DNA from: UBA7430 sp002478765
GTDB lineage: Bacteria; Bacteroidota; Bacteroidia; Flavobacteriales; UBA7430
Length of the DNA: 64,000 nucleotides
Direction of reading: 5' to 3'
Assembly: GCA_943789355.1 (NCBI GenBank)
Contig: CALSTU010000001.1
Span: forward strand, 124,001 to 188,000
Shown here: positions 44,064-52,293 of the stretch, piece after piece
Layout of the letters: the number at the start of each line of letters is the position of its first letter
Numbering within the stretch: position 1 is the stretch's first letter
Notes under the pieces: generated by a model
Databases searched by the model: none
What the model saw: only the letters and a program-made list of their open reading frames with translations
Told to the model about the DNA's origin: nothing
Translations under genes and position numbers: made by a program

Positions 44064-46532
44064 CTAGAGTTTAAAAACGATTCTTGCTAAGAAATTTCGT
44101 CCCGCCTGAGGGTAGTAGAAGTTTTCAACGGATCTCACATCCACACCTTCATATTCGTATGTACCGCCCCAATTGTATCCATTCGTTTCATAAGTCTCAT
44201 CCAAGAGGTTATTGACCAATAAACCGAAAGTCACCTCTTCAAATAGCTCCATTTTTAAGGTGTAATTTAACTGAAGATTAAGTGTTGTGTAGTCATTCAG
44301 TTTTTGCGTTTCTGTAGACGTATTATCCAGATATTGGTCACCTACATGCTTTCCTGAAAGATTGATACTCAAATCATGTAAAGGTTCATAGGTCAAACCT
44401 AAATTCGCAACGATATTAGGAGAAAATGACAAATCTGTATCATTGTGCGCAATGGTATCCTGCAAACCGGTGTCCCAATTATCCACAAACTCATTAAACT
44501 CTTTGATCTTATTATTGCTTAGCGTTGTATTTGCCGTTAAACTTAATTGATCCGACAAACGGTAACCTGCTTCTAATTCAATACCAGAACGGTAACTCAC
44601 ATCCACATTTCTTCGAGTATAATCTCCTACATCATTGATCTGCCCGGTCAAAACCAATTGATCTTTGTAGTGCATGTAGTACACATTCGCATTCACAATT
44701 AAGTCTTGTCCTTTATAACGGTATCCCGCTTCCAGATTTACTAAGTTTTCAACCTTGGGTTGATTTTGAGGAGTACTTTCTCTAAAGTCTTTTCGAACGG
44801 GCTCCCGATTCGCAACAGCAACAGAAGCATAGGCATTGTTTCGTTCGTCAAAATCATACATCAAACCGAACTTTGGGTTGATGAAATTAAAAGTCTTTGT
44901 TTGCTGAACATCTTTGACCTCTCCAGCTATTTCATCAATCCCCAAAAATGTATAGTCAATGTATCTGTATTGTAAATCACCATAAACAGTCAACGGGCCA
45001 GTCTTGTAAGTACCTTTCAAGTAGGAATGAGCTTCTTGTTTCTTCGCGTCATTATCGTAATAACGATCTCTAATTTCACCATCAGAAGCATATTCTGACC
45101 AAATCACTTCACCAAAATGCCCACCTTCATATTGGTTGGCTCCACCACCAAAGGTTAAATCGAGTCCATTCTTAGCATAGGCTAAAGAGAAGATTCCCCC
45201 ATAAAAATGATTGTCCAACCACTTTCTTCGAATCAAATCGGTCGTACTTATGGTGTCTTGAGATAAGAATAGAGTGTCAAAACCATAGTCTTTAAAATCT
45301 TCATCAGCCTTATACTGCTCATAATAACCTCTTCCTCTGGTATAATGGGCAGCACTACTGAACTTCAAATTGTCATCAAATACATGATTAAAATGTAATT
45401 GATAGTGGTCTTGCTGATAATTATCTATCTCATTATCGTAAGTATAGTAATTGTACGTACGGCCTGAATTAAGAAGATTATCTCTATCAGCACCAAAAAT
45501 ATAATTTCGATCAGCGTATGCTGTTATTTCTTCCAGGCTTCCATTAATGACAGACTCTGGAGTACCGTACCAAGCTTGTGCTGTCTTTTCCATACCACTA
45601 AAGATGGTTGCCCTAAGATTAGATTTCTCTCCCAACCAAACACCAGAGAGGTAATAAGATTTAAGCTCCGATGCAGAACGATCCACATAACCGTCTGAGG
45701 TAATCTTAGACAGTCTGGCATCTACAATAAACTTGTCATTAAGAAGACCTGTACCAAGCTTAACCGTGTTTTTAAAGGTATTGAACGAACCAAAGGAGTT
45801 ATCTAAAACACCATACGCTTCTTTATTGAGACTGTTGGTTTCCATATTGATGCTTGCACCAAAAGCAGATGCTCCATTAGACGAAGTCCCAACACCCCTC
45901 TGAACCTGAATGTTATTTAAAGACGAAGCAAAATCAGGCATATTTACCCAATAAACACCATGAGATTCGGAGTCATTAACCGGAATACCATTTATGGTCA
46001 CATTGGTTCTCGTAGGGTCCACCCCTCGAATACGAATACCCGAATAACCAACTCCAGCTCCGGCATCAGACGTAAGTACGGTTGAAGGCAAAGTGTTTAG
46101 TAGGTAGGGCAGGTCTTGACCAAAATTATTTTCCTCAATCTCCTTGAGATTGACCTCAGAATAAGTCGTTGGAATATTTGGATTTGCGCGAACTGCAGAA
46201 ACGGTAACTTCCTGAAGAAGTTGTGCTTCCTTAGATAAAACAATACCAATTTGTTGATTTCCATTTTCAATTTCAACAATTTGAAAAGCAGGGACATAAC
46301 CAAGAGAAGAAAAACTCAGTTTGTACGTCCCGGCATCCAATTTACCAAATTCAAAAGTACCCTCAAGGTCGGTATAAGTTGTGAAATACGTTTGTTGGAT
46401 TTCTACTTCAACACCAGAAAGGGAACTTCCATCGATTCCTTTTACGATTCCGGTAATGTTGTTTTGAGAAAATCCTAGTAGGGGCATAAAGAGCATTAAG
46501 CCACAAACTTTTGAAAAAATTCTTGTTTTCAT
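44064..46532 (-). CDS. TonB-dependent receptor, TPP-riboswitch controlled (probable thiamine or precursor uptake)
   Basis: An 822-residue outer-membrane receptor. Signal peptide 1-23 (ending GFSQ), a carboxypeptidase-regulatory-like domain (about 25-105; ITGIVKGIDGSSLSGVEVEI), a plug domain (about 115-235; IRIRGVDPTRTNVTINGIPV, then GVGTSSNGASAFGASINM), and a 22-strand-type barrel to the C-terminal ARIVFKL. The ligand is inferred from the TPP riboswitch about 60 bases upstream: receptors regulated this way in Bacteroidota import thiamine or related compounds. The gene has its own promoter, separate from the pnuC-kinase pair behind it. It ends at a strong terminator. Confidence 0.9.
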   Translation of the reverse strand: MKTRIFSKVCGLMLFMPLLGFSQNNITGIVKGIDGSSLSGVEVEIQQTYFTTYTDLEGTFEFGKLDAGTYKLSFSSLGYVPAFQIVEIENGNQQIGIVLSKEAQLLQEVTVSAVRANPNIPTTYSEVNLKEIEENNFGQDLPYLLNTLPSTVLTSDAGAGVGYSGIRIRGVDPTRTNVTINGIPVNDSESHGVYWVNMPDFASSLNNIQVQRGVGTSSNGASAFGASINMETNSLNKEAYGVLDNSFGSFNTFKNTVKLGTGLLNDKFIVDARLSKITSDGYVDRSASELKSYYLSGVWLGEKSNLRATIFSGMEKTAQAWYGTPESVINGSLEEITAYADRNYIFGADRDNLLNSGRTYNYYTYDNEIDNYQQDHYQLHFNHVFDDNLKFSSAAHYTRGRGYYEQYKADEDFKDYGFDTLFLSQDTISTTDLIRRKWLDNHFYGGIFSLAYAKNGLDLTFGGGANQYEGGHFGEVIWSEYASDGEIRDRYYDNDAKKQEAHSYLKGTYKTGPLTVYGDLQYRYIDYTFLGIDEIAGEVKDVQQTKTFNFINPKFGLMYDFDERNNAYASVAVANREPVRKDFRESTPQNQPKVENLVNLEAGYRYKGQDLIVNANVYYMHYKDQLVLTGQINDVGDYTRRNVDVSYRSGIELEAGYRLSDQLSLTANTTLSNNKIKEFNEFVDNWDTGLQDTIAHNDTDLSFSPNIVANLGLTYEPLHDLSINLSGKHVGDQYLDNTSTETQKLNDYTTLNLQLNYTLKMELFEEVTFGLLVNNLLDETYETNGYNWGGTYEYEGVDVRSVENFYYPQAGRNFLARIVFKL

Positions 46533-46595
46533 ATTTTAAAAATATTATCCAAGAACAGGGGCTAATTCTATGGTGTTAGTTTTAGCACTTTTTTT

Positions 46596-46682
46596 ATCAC
46601 TTCCCTTCGCAGGCATTATCCTGAGCAGGTTAAATGGGTGTAATCTCAGCCGCTTTAAAAAAACAGCACCCCTTAGAGACGA
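46596..46682 (-). ncRNA. TPP riboswitch (THI element)
   Basis: On the minus strand the conserved THI-box blocks appear in order: AAGGGGTGCTG (46674 down), CTGAGATTACACCC, TTTAACCTG, then CAGGATAATGCCTGCGAAGG and GGAAG near 46600. These bind the pyrimidine and pyrophosphate parts of TPP. The element lies between the kinase stop and the receptor ATG at 46532. Downstream, AGCCCCT (about 46562-46556) is complementary to the AAGGGG of the aptamer and could form an alternative pairing in the expression platform; this last point is inference. High TPP should lower receptor expression. Confidence 0.95.
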
Positions 46683-46684
46683 TG

Positions 46685-46692
46685 CAAAACTA
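46685..46692 (-). promoter_or_regulatory. -7 promoter box directly upstream of the TPP riboswitch
   Basis: Minus-strand TAGTTTTG, an exact TAnnTTTG match, placed so that transcription would begin at or just before the first riboswitch bases. It lies just after the kinase stop codon, so the receptor transcript starts here rather than at pnuC. Confidence 0.6.
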
Positions 46693-46694
46693 CG

Positions 46695-47201
46695 TCAAAA
46701 TTTCAAAAGAGCATCTATAGATTGTAAACTTTTTTTCAATCTTGCTTCGTGAGGTCCAGCCACAATAATGGACCTTTTATTGTGCTTCAGGAGAGATTCC
46801 TTGTAGCGTTCAAAAAGTTCATTTCGAGAAGTAGGATTCTCTCTCAATGAATCTTCTTCCCACGGAATATCTGGGCAACACAAGATGTGTAAATCGAACA
46901 GATCTTGGCGGGAATATTCATTAATTACTGCTGAAACCTCACCATACTTATATTGAGACCACACCTCAAGAACGGAAAAATCTGTATCGGAAATTACAAT
47001 TTCTTCTTTTGATGAAAGAATCCTTTCTAACTGACCTTGAGCAATACAGTCCAAATCTTTTTGTTCGTATAAGCCTTTGTTGTTCTCTAAGTACATACGA
47101 GCATACTCTGCAACAAACGAAACGCCATAATGCTCAGAAATCGAAGTACTCAAAGTCGTTTTACCCGAAGATTCCGGTCCTGTTAACGCAATTCTTAACA
47201 T
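46695..47201 (-). CDS. NadR-like P-loop kinase
   Basis: A 168-residue ATPase resembling the ribosylnicotinamide kinase domain of NadR. Walker A is LTGPESSGKTTLSTSI (about 6-21), followed by SFVAEYARMYLEN (about 29-41) and the Walker-B-like EIVISDTDFSVLEVWSQYKYG (split as VISDTDFSVL and EVWSQYKYG, about 71-90), all as in NadR-type kinases. I chose the ATG at 47201 because the P-loop begins immediately after it; an open frame extending to 47402 only shadows pnuC. It overlaps pnuC by seven bases. Near a TPP riboswitch it may phosphorylate thiamine or a thiamine precursor rather than nicotinamide riboside; this is unproven. Confidence 0.85.
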   Translation of the reverse strand: MLRIALTGPESSGKTTLSTSISEHYGVSFVAEYARMYLENNKGLYEQKDLDCIAQGQLERILSSKEEIVISDTDFSVLEVWSQYKYGEVSAVINEYSRQDLFDLHILCCPDIPWEEDSLRENPTSRNELFERYKESLLKHNKRSIIVAGPHEARLKKSLQSIDALLKF

Positions 47202-47797
47202 AGCTTTTGTCGTTTGTATTCTTTTTGCCATGCCCAAAAACCATAGGTTGCCAAAAGCGTGAATATTCCATATTGAACAGCAGTTAAATAATAACCTCGA
47301 TCTGCATAAAGGTATATTGAGACCAAATCGATGACAATCCAATACACCCAATTTCCGATTATTTTTCGGGCAACCATAAAGGTTGCTGATAAGCTGTAAC
47401 AAGTAGTAAAAGCATCGATATAAGGATTTGCTTGAAGGGTATAGTTGTCAAATAAAAAACCAACCACCAAAGCAATAAAACCACACACGAAAACATTTAG
47501 AAGGTGATTCTTTGAACTCCATATTTTAAGACCACTCCCATCAGAGTCAGCACGCTTCCAACTAAGCCAACCGACGAAAGCCATAAACACATAAAAAAGC
47601 TGTAATATCGATTCTATGTATAAATTAGCGACAAAGCATAAATAAACAAAGAGTACAGATCCAATAAAGGCAAATATCCAACAGAGCATCAATCGCTTTG
47701 CAGCAAGAACTACATAGATAAGACTCGAAATAACGGCAATCCATTCAATGATGGATGTTGCTATTATTCCTTCCCATAAGATTGTGAAAAATGTCAT
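47195..47797 (-). CDS. pnuC: PnuC-family vitamin transporter (nicotinamide riboside or thiamine, PnuT-like)
   Basis: A 200-residue inner-membrane protein with about seven hydrophobic segments. The region NPYIDAFTTCYSLSATFMVARK followed by NWVYWIVIDLVSIYLY is the PnuC signature (about 124-165; first part split here as NPYIDAFTTC and SATFMVARK). PnuC proteins carry out facilitated diffusion, trapped by a kinase inside the cell, and the overlapping NadR-like gene supplies such a kinase. In Bacteroidota, PnuC-like PnuT proteins linked to TPP riboswitches carry thiamine; the receptor gene next door supports that, but no riboswitch precedes this gene. Substrate undecided. Confidence 0.88.
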   Translation of the reverse strand: MTFFTILWEGIIATSIIEWIAVISSLIYVVLAAKRLMLCWIFAFIGSVLFVYLCFVANLYIESILQLFYVFMAFVGWLSWKRADSDGSGLKIWSSKNHLLNVFVCGFIALVVGFLFDNYTLQANPYIDAFTTCYSLSATFMVARKIIGNWVYWIVIDLVSIYLYADRGYYLTAVQYGIFTLLATYGFWAWQKEYKRQKLC

Positions 47798-47986
47798 TTT
47801 TGATTGTGTTTACACATATTTATCGCGTAAAAATACACCAAAACCTCATCTATAAACAAGTTAAATATTAGATTATCCTTGTATTCAGAAGAAATAGATG
47901 ATTCAAACAAATTACTTTGTGGATACATCACAAGAAAATTATACTGAAATAATTCACTTTTTCTTTAGCATTTCTAACAGCTTAAC

Positions 47987-47994
47987 TATTTTTG
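47987..47994 (+). promoter_or_regulatory. Candidate -7 promoter box for the TPR membrane protein gene
   Basis: TATTTTTG, an exact TAnnTTTG match, 18 bases before the ATG at 48013. It covers the TTG at 47992 that opens the longer frame, so the ATG is the likely start. Confidence 0.5.
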
Positions 47995-48012
47995 TGCAAA
48001 ACCAATACTCTT

Positions 48013-48525
48013 ATGTACAACAAACAAATTAAAATCATCATCTCGTTACTCATACTTTCTGCAGGGATTTACCTCTTCAATGAAAATGAGATTGGCTACG
48101 GAATCGTGGTACTCCTTATGATGGGACTTGTCATATTATCTATTTTTAAAGATGAACGAATCATAAAAGCATTTTACCATCTAAGAAAAAACGACATGGC
48201 CAAAGCTCAAAAGGCGCTCAACAAGATCAAACACCCTGAAAAGCTTGTAAAATCTCAAGAGGCGTACTTTCACTATTTAAATGGATTGGTACTGTCTCAA
48301 ACTCAGATGAATCAAGCCGAGAAGTTTTTCAAAAGAGCACTTTCAATAGGGTTGAGAAACAACACCGACAAGGCAGTGGCCAAACTAAACTTAGCTGGGC
48401 TCGCACTTTCTAGACGTAGAAAAAGAGAAGCTACGACGCTACTTGCAGAAGTGAAAAAGCTCGACAAACACAACATGTTGGATGATCAACTAAAAATGAT
48501 GAAACAGCAGTTGAAAAGAATCTAA
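48013..48525 (+). CDS. Membrane-anchored TPR protein of unknown function
   Basis: A 170-residue protein. Two hydrophobic helices near the N-terminus (about 7-22 and 28-45) anchor it, followed by a soluble region with TPR-like helices: KAQKALNKIKHPEK (about 65), YFHYLNGLVLSQTQMNQAEKFFKRAL (split as YFHYLNGLVLSQ and MNQAEKFFKRAL, about 84-110) and KAVAKLNLAGLALSRRRKREA (about 118). No enzymatic motif. It is followed by a terminator, so it is a single-gene unit ahead of the mutL group. The start is fixed by the promoter box just upstream. Confidence 0.72.
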   Translation: MYNKQIKIIISLLILSAGIYLFNENEIGYGIVVLLMMGLVILSIFKDERIIKAFYHLRKNDMAKAQKALNKIKHPEKLVKSQEAYFHYLNGLVLSQTQMNQAEKFFKRALSIGLRNNTDKAVAKLNLAGLALSRRRKREATTLLAEVKKLDKHNMLDDQLKMMKQQLKRI

Positions 48526-48530
48526 AAGAA

Positions 48531-48556
48531 AGCAGCCCAAAGGCTGCTATTTTTTT
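48531..48556 (+). terminator. Intrinsic terminator after the TPR protein gene
   Basis: AGCAGCC, loop CAAA, GGCTGCT, then a run of seven T (after one A). Confidence 0.9.
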
Positions 48557-48569
48557 GAATTAATTATGC

Positions 48570-48577
48570 TATTTTTG
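48570..48577 (+). promoter_or_regulatory. -7 promoter box abutting the start of the mutL-rhomboid operon
   Basis: TATTTTTG, an exact TAnnTTTG match, followed by five bases and the ATG at 48583. It predicts a leaderless mRNA for the first gene of the operon. Confidence 0.5.
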
Positions 48578-48582
48578 ATAAT

Positions 48583-48846
48583 ATGAATGCTCCTAAATTG
48601 CCTTCTTTTTTTAAGACACCAAGCCACAAGAAATTTCAAATGGCTACGCGTTATTACGACGAAAAGAATGAGCGTATTCAAAGAGCAAGAATGAGAGCAG
48701 CAAAACGAGAAGAGCAAATTGAAAAAGGACGATTTACGAGCACATGGAAAGAGAAATCAAATTTAAAAAGTAACTCATCTACCTGGCGTCTACTGTTTGT
48801 CCTGTTTATTCTTTGTCTAACAACCTATTGGATCCTAAAATTCTAA
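48583..48846 (+). CDS. Small basic protein with a C-terminal membrane helix
   Basis: An 87-residue protein of no named family that I recognise. The first about 65 residues are strongly basic and helical (YYDEKNERIQRARMRAAKREEQ, split as YYDEKNERIQRARM and RAAKREEQIEKG), and residues about 69-85 (RLLFVLFILCLTTYWIL) form one membrane helix at the C-terminus, a tail-anchored layout. It lies three bases before mutL and is clearly co-transcribed with it. Function unknown. Confidence 0.7.
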   Translation: MNAPKLPSFFKTPSHKKFQMATRYYDEKNERIQRARMRAAKREEQIEKGRFTSTWKEKSNLKSNSSTWRLLFVLFILCLTTYWILKF

Positions 48847-48849
48847 ACA

Positions 48850-50697
48850 TTGATTACCCTACTACCCGACCATGTTGCCAATCAAATTGCTGCAGGCGAA
48901 GTTGTTCAAAGACCGGCTTCAGCAGTCAAAGAATTGATGGAAAATGCCATTGATGCTCAAGCAACCGATGTTAAATTAATACTCAAAGACTCAGGTAAAA
49001 CACTGATACAAGTTGTGGATGATGGTATGGGGATGAACGAGGTCGATGCTAGAATGTGCTTTGAACGCCATGCTACTTCAAAGATTACCAAGGCAGACGA
49101 CCTATTTGCTCTAAAAACAAAGGGCTTTAGAGGAGAAGCTTTGGCATCCATAGCTGCTATTGCCCAGGTAGAGCTGAAAACAAAAAAGGAAGAATCTGAA
49201 CTCGGTATTCAATTGATTATTGAAGGTTCTGAAATCAAATCACAAGAGATTTGCACATGTCCAAACGGCTCAAACTTTACGATTAAAAATCTCTTTTTCA
49301 ATGTACCTGCAAGAAGAAATTTCTTAAAATCTGACAGGGCTGAATACAAGTATATTCTCGATGAGTTTATCCGAATTGCTCTGGCGCATCCGAAAGTTTC
49401 CTTTTCACTCATTCACAATGAAAAAGAACAATATAGACTCCCGAAAGAAACGTTACGCCAACGACTGGTGAGTCTTTACGGTAAAAAATACAACACAAGA
49501 TTGGTTCCAGTAGACGAAAAAACTGACATCGTAAACATTTCCGGATTTCTATGCAAACCAGAATTTGCGAAGAAAACACGTGGAGAACAATTCTTCTTTG
49601 TAAACGATCGATTCATCAAATCATCCTACATGAATCATGCAGTCACAAATGCCATGGAAGGTTTGCTACAGGGCAACCATCATCCCTCTTATTTCCTTTT
49701 TCTCAAAATCGATCCGTCCATGATTGATGTGAACATACATCCTACCAAAACAGAAATTAAATTTGAAGATGAACGAAGCATCTACGCGATCCTAAGGTCA
49801 GCCTTAAAGCGCTCTTTGGGACAATACAACATAACCCCAAGTTTAGATTTCAGCTTAAATCCAGACTACCAAGTACCCTTTAGCTCCAAAGAGAAAACCA
49901 TCAAAACACCCTCCATTCAGGTTGATCCTGACTACAATCCTTTTGAACAAAACCAATCAGAACGAAAGAATCATTTAGAAAACTACAGCGGATCAAATCA
50001 AAGTATTCTTCCACCAAACAGAGCTAAAGGAGAACACTGGGAAGCTATTTTTGAGGAAATTCAAGACGACATGAATGCGGCCATTCCAGAAATGGAAAAC
50101 AGTGTGACGTTGGAAGCGGAATTCGAGGTTAAAGAAAATAGACATGCTTTTCAACTCAAAAATCGGTTTATCCTAACACAACTGAAATCAGGTCTTTTAA
50201 TCATCGATCAACAAAGGGCCCATGAGAAAGTACTATTTGAACAGTACTCCAAGTCACTGCAAAATAAAAGACCATTAAGTCAACAACTTTTATTTCCTCA
50301 AGAAGTTCACTTAACCCCTTCTGACATGGAGGTTTTCAAAGAAATAATGGAGGATGTTGAAAGCCTTGGCTTTGATTTAACTATTCCCAACAATCATTGT
50401 CTGATGGTAAATGGTGTGCCCATAGAAACAAAAGCCAACCAAGTACAAAACATCATAGAGTCTATTTTAGATTCCTACAAAAATGAAAGCGACGTTTGGA
50501 AGTTAGATCGGCAAAATTATATGGCAAAAAAATTAGCGCAGAGTAATGCAATCAAATCAGGTAAAACACTAATTCTTGAGGAACTGAATCAATTGGTCGA
50601 TGAACTGTTTGCATGCGAGTCTCCCTTTACATCCATTCACAACAAACCCACATCGATTGTTATAGAAATTAATGAACTACTAAAACGCTTTCAATAA
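48850..50697 (+). CDS. mutL: DNA mismatch repair protein MutL
   Basis: GHKL ATPase linking MutS to downstream repair. The 615-residue protein has LLPDHVANQIAAGEVVQRPASAVKELMENAIDA at the N-terminus (split as LLPDHVANQIAAGEVV and KELMENAIDA; GHKL motif I), DDGMGM (motif II), FKTKGFRGEALASI-like KTKGFRGEALASIAA (about 89; motif III) and NVPARRNFLKSD, then a linker (about 330-420) and the C-terminal dimerisation domain. No DQHA-x2-E endonuclease motif is seen: the corresponding site reads DQQRAHEKVLFEQ. The start is a TTG at 48850, three bases after the previous gene; no ATG fits the conserved N-terminus. It shares one base with the next start (TAATG). Confidence 0.94.
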   Translation: MITLLPDHVANQIAAGEVVQRPASAVKELMENAIDAQATDVKLILKDSGKTLIQVVDDGMGMNEVDARMCFERHATSKITKADDLFALKTKGFRGEALASIAAIAQVELKTKKEESELGIQLIIEGSEIKSQEICTCPNGSNFTIKNLFFNVPARRNFLKSDRAEYKYILDEFIRIALAHPKVSFSLIHNEKEQYRLPKETLRQRLVSLYGKKYNTRLVPVDEKTDIVNISGFLCKPEFAKKTRGEQFFFVNDRFIKSSYMNHAVTNAMEGLLQGNHHPSYFLFLKIDPSMIDVNIHPTKTEIKFEDERSIYAILRSALKRSLGQYNITPSLDFSLNPDYQVPFSSKEKTIKTPSIQVDPDYNPFEQNQSERKNHLENYSGSNQSILPPNRAKGEHWEAIFEEIQDDMNAAIPEMENSVTLEAEFEVKENRHAFQLKNRFILTQLKSGLLIIDQQRAHEKVLFEQYSKSLQNKRPLSQQLLFPQEVHLTPSDMEVFKEIMEDVESLGFDLTIPNNHCLMVNGVPIETKANQVQNIIESILDSYKNESDVWKLDRQNYMAKKLAQSNAIKSGKTLILEELNQLVDELFACESPFTSIHNKPTSIVIEINELLKRFQ

Positions 50698-51428
50698 TGT
50701 ACGCAGGAAGAGGTGTCTCAAATATGCCCATGGTGGTGAAGAACTTAATCATCATCAATGCCTTATTTTATCTGGCTCGGTATACTTTAGGTAGTCTGTT
50801 TAATTTTGACTTAAACGGTTCACTAGGTCTTTATTACTTCGATTCACCAGAATTTAATCCCTGGCAAATCGTATCCTATATGTTTATGCATGGAAGCATT
50901 TCTCACATTTTTTTCAACATGTTTGCACTGTGGATGTTTGGATCTCAAATTGAAAATATTTGGGGCCCCAAGCGCTTTTTAAACTATTATCTTATTACAG
51001 GGTTTGGTGCAGCATTTATACATTATCTAATCATACATTTTCAAATTTCAGAATTGGAGTCTTTCTTTACAGAAAATCAAATTCAAGGAATTGTTAACAG
51101 TGGAACTTTTGATGCCTCAAGCCCTCTTTTCTCCAAGGCCAGAGAACTTTACAGCTTAAATCACACTCCTGTAGTCGGAGCCTCAGGGGCAGTATTCGGC
51201 TTGTTATTGGCCTACGGAATGAGTTTTCCTAACCAAATCATATACCTGAACTTCTTCTTCCCAATTAAAGCGAAATACTTTGTCATTATATACGGATTGT
51301 TAGAGTTTGTTATGGGCATCCAGAACTCTGCGGGAGATAACGTAGCTCACTTTGCTCATATAGGAGGTATGATCTTTGGATATCTCATCATTAAATATTG
51401 GAAAAAAAACGATCTTAATTTTTACTAA
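50697..51428 (+). CDS. Rhomboid-family intramembrane serine protease (first of a tandem pair)
   Basis: A 243-residue polytopic membrane protein. The L1-loop and histidine region HGSISHIFFNMFALWMFG (about 63-80), the catalytic Ser in GASGAVFG (Ser163) and His in AHFAHIGGMIFG (His221) form the rhomboid dyad. It cleaves single-pass membrane proteins inside the bilayer; its substrate is unknown. Its start shares one base with the mutL stop, and its stop shares one base with the next rhomboid start, so all three are translationally coupled. Confidence 0.92.
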   Translation: MYAGRGVSNMPMVVKNLIIINALFYLARYTLGSLFNFDLNGSLGLYYFDSPEFNPWQIVSYMFMHGSISHIFFNMFALWMFGSQIENIWGPKRFLNYYLITGFGAAFIHYLIIHFQISELESFFTENQIQGIVNSGTFDASSPLFSKARELYSLNHTPVVGASGAVFGLLLAYGMSFPNQIIYLNFFFPIKAKYFVIIYGLLEFVMGIQNSAGDNVAHFAHIGGMIFGYLIIKYWKKNDLNFY

Positions 51429-52291
51429 TGTTCAACGATTTAAAACACAGATATCAGAAAGCCTCACCGCTGTTCAAGTTAATCTACATCAATGTAGCGG
51501 TATTTGTATTGGTCCAAATTGTTCATACCTCATCGTTTTTGTTTCAAAATTCGAGCATAGACATAATTGCCCTTTTGGGCGTGCCCTCAAAGCCGCTAGA
51601 TCTTGTATTTAAACCTTGGTCCATCATTACCTACATGTTTACTCATACCGGTTTAATGCACATCCTATTCAATCTAATGTGGTTGTATTTTGCCGGACAA
51701 ATATTCCTCCAATATTTTACAGCAAAAAAACTCTTCAACATCTACCTTTTAGGGGGTGTCGTTGGAGCAGCTACTTATCTAATAGCGTACAACCTATTTC
51801 CTGCATTTTCAGGACAAGACAGCCAATTAATCGGTGCATCAGCATCTGTGTTAGCCATCTTATTTGCAGTGGCAGCTTATGTACCCAATTACAAAGTAAA
51901 TTTAATATGGATCGGAGCCATACCCATCAAATATCTAGCAATTGTCACAATTTTCATCGACATCATCAGTATACCAAAGGGAAATGCAGGTGGACATATA
52001 GCACATTTGGGAGGAGCTTTCATTGGCTTACTGTTCATTCAACAGTGGAAAAAAGGAAAGGACATCACTGAAGCATTGGAAATGCTCATTCAACAATTTT
52101 TAGGCTTATTTCGCAAGAAAAGGCTGAAAACGGTTCATAAAAGACCTCAATCTGATGATGAATACAAATCAGAAAGTATAAATCGCTCAGTAAACATTGA
52201 TGTCATTTTGGATAAAATTGCCAAATCCGGGTACGACAGTCTGAACGATAAAGAAAAGGAGTATCTTTTCAAGAACAGTAAAAAAATGTAA
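51428..52291 (+). CDS. Rhomboid-family protein with GASA active-site variant and C-terminal cytoplasmic domain
   Basis: A 287-residue rhomboid paralogue. It has HTGLMHILFNLMWLYFAG (about 72-89), Ser138 in GASASVLAI where the usual motif is GASG, and His193 in GGHIAHLGGAFIG. Membrane helices end near residue 213; a soluble tail of about 75 residues follows, ending in ILDKIAKSGYDSLNDKEKEY (about 258-277), a short domain (DUF6576 type) attached to many Bacteroidota rhomboids. Both catalytic residues are kept, so it may be active, though the Ala after the Ser is unusual. It is translationally coupled to the first rhomboid. Confidence 0.9.
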   Translation: MFNDLKHRYQKASPLFKLIYINVAVFVLVQIVHTSSFLFQNSSIDIIALLGVPSKPLDLVFKPWSIITYMFTHTGLMHILFNLMWLYFAGQIFLQYFTAKKLFNIYLLGGVVGAATYLIAYNLFPAFSGQDSQLIGASASVLAILFAVAAYVPNYKVNLIWIGAIPIKYLAIVTIFIDIISIPKGNAGGHIAHLGGAFIGLLFIQQWKKGKDITEALEMLIQQFLGLFRKKRLKTVHKRPQSDDEYKSESINRSVNIDVILDKIAKSGYDSLNDKEKEYLFKNSKKM

Positions 52292-52293
52292 GA

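Noticed and set aside
46570..46752. Plus-strand open frame of 60 codons
   Set aside because: It is antisense to the TPP riboswitch and its promoter and has no coding character.
47202..47402. N-terminal extension of the NadR-like kinase
   Set aside because: These codons are an out-of-frame shadow of pnuC; the P-loop begins right after the ATG at 47201.
47798..48012. Second TPP riboswitch upstream of pnuC
   Set aside because: None of the conserved THI-box blocks occurs there on either strand; only a short palindrome TGTGTTTACACA is seen, too weak to call.
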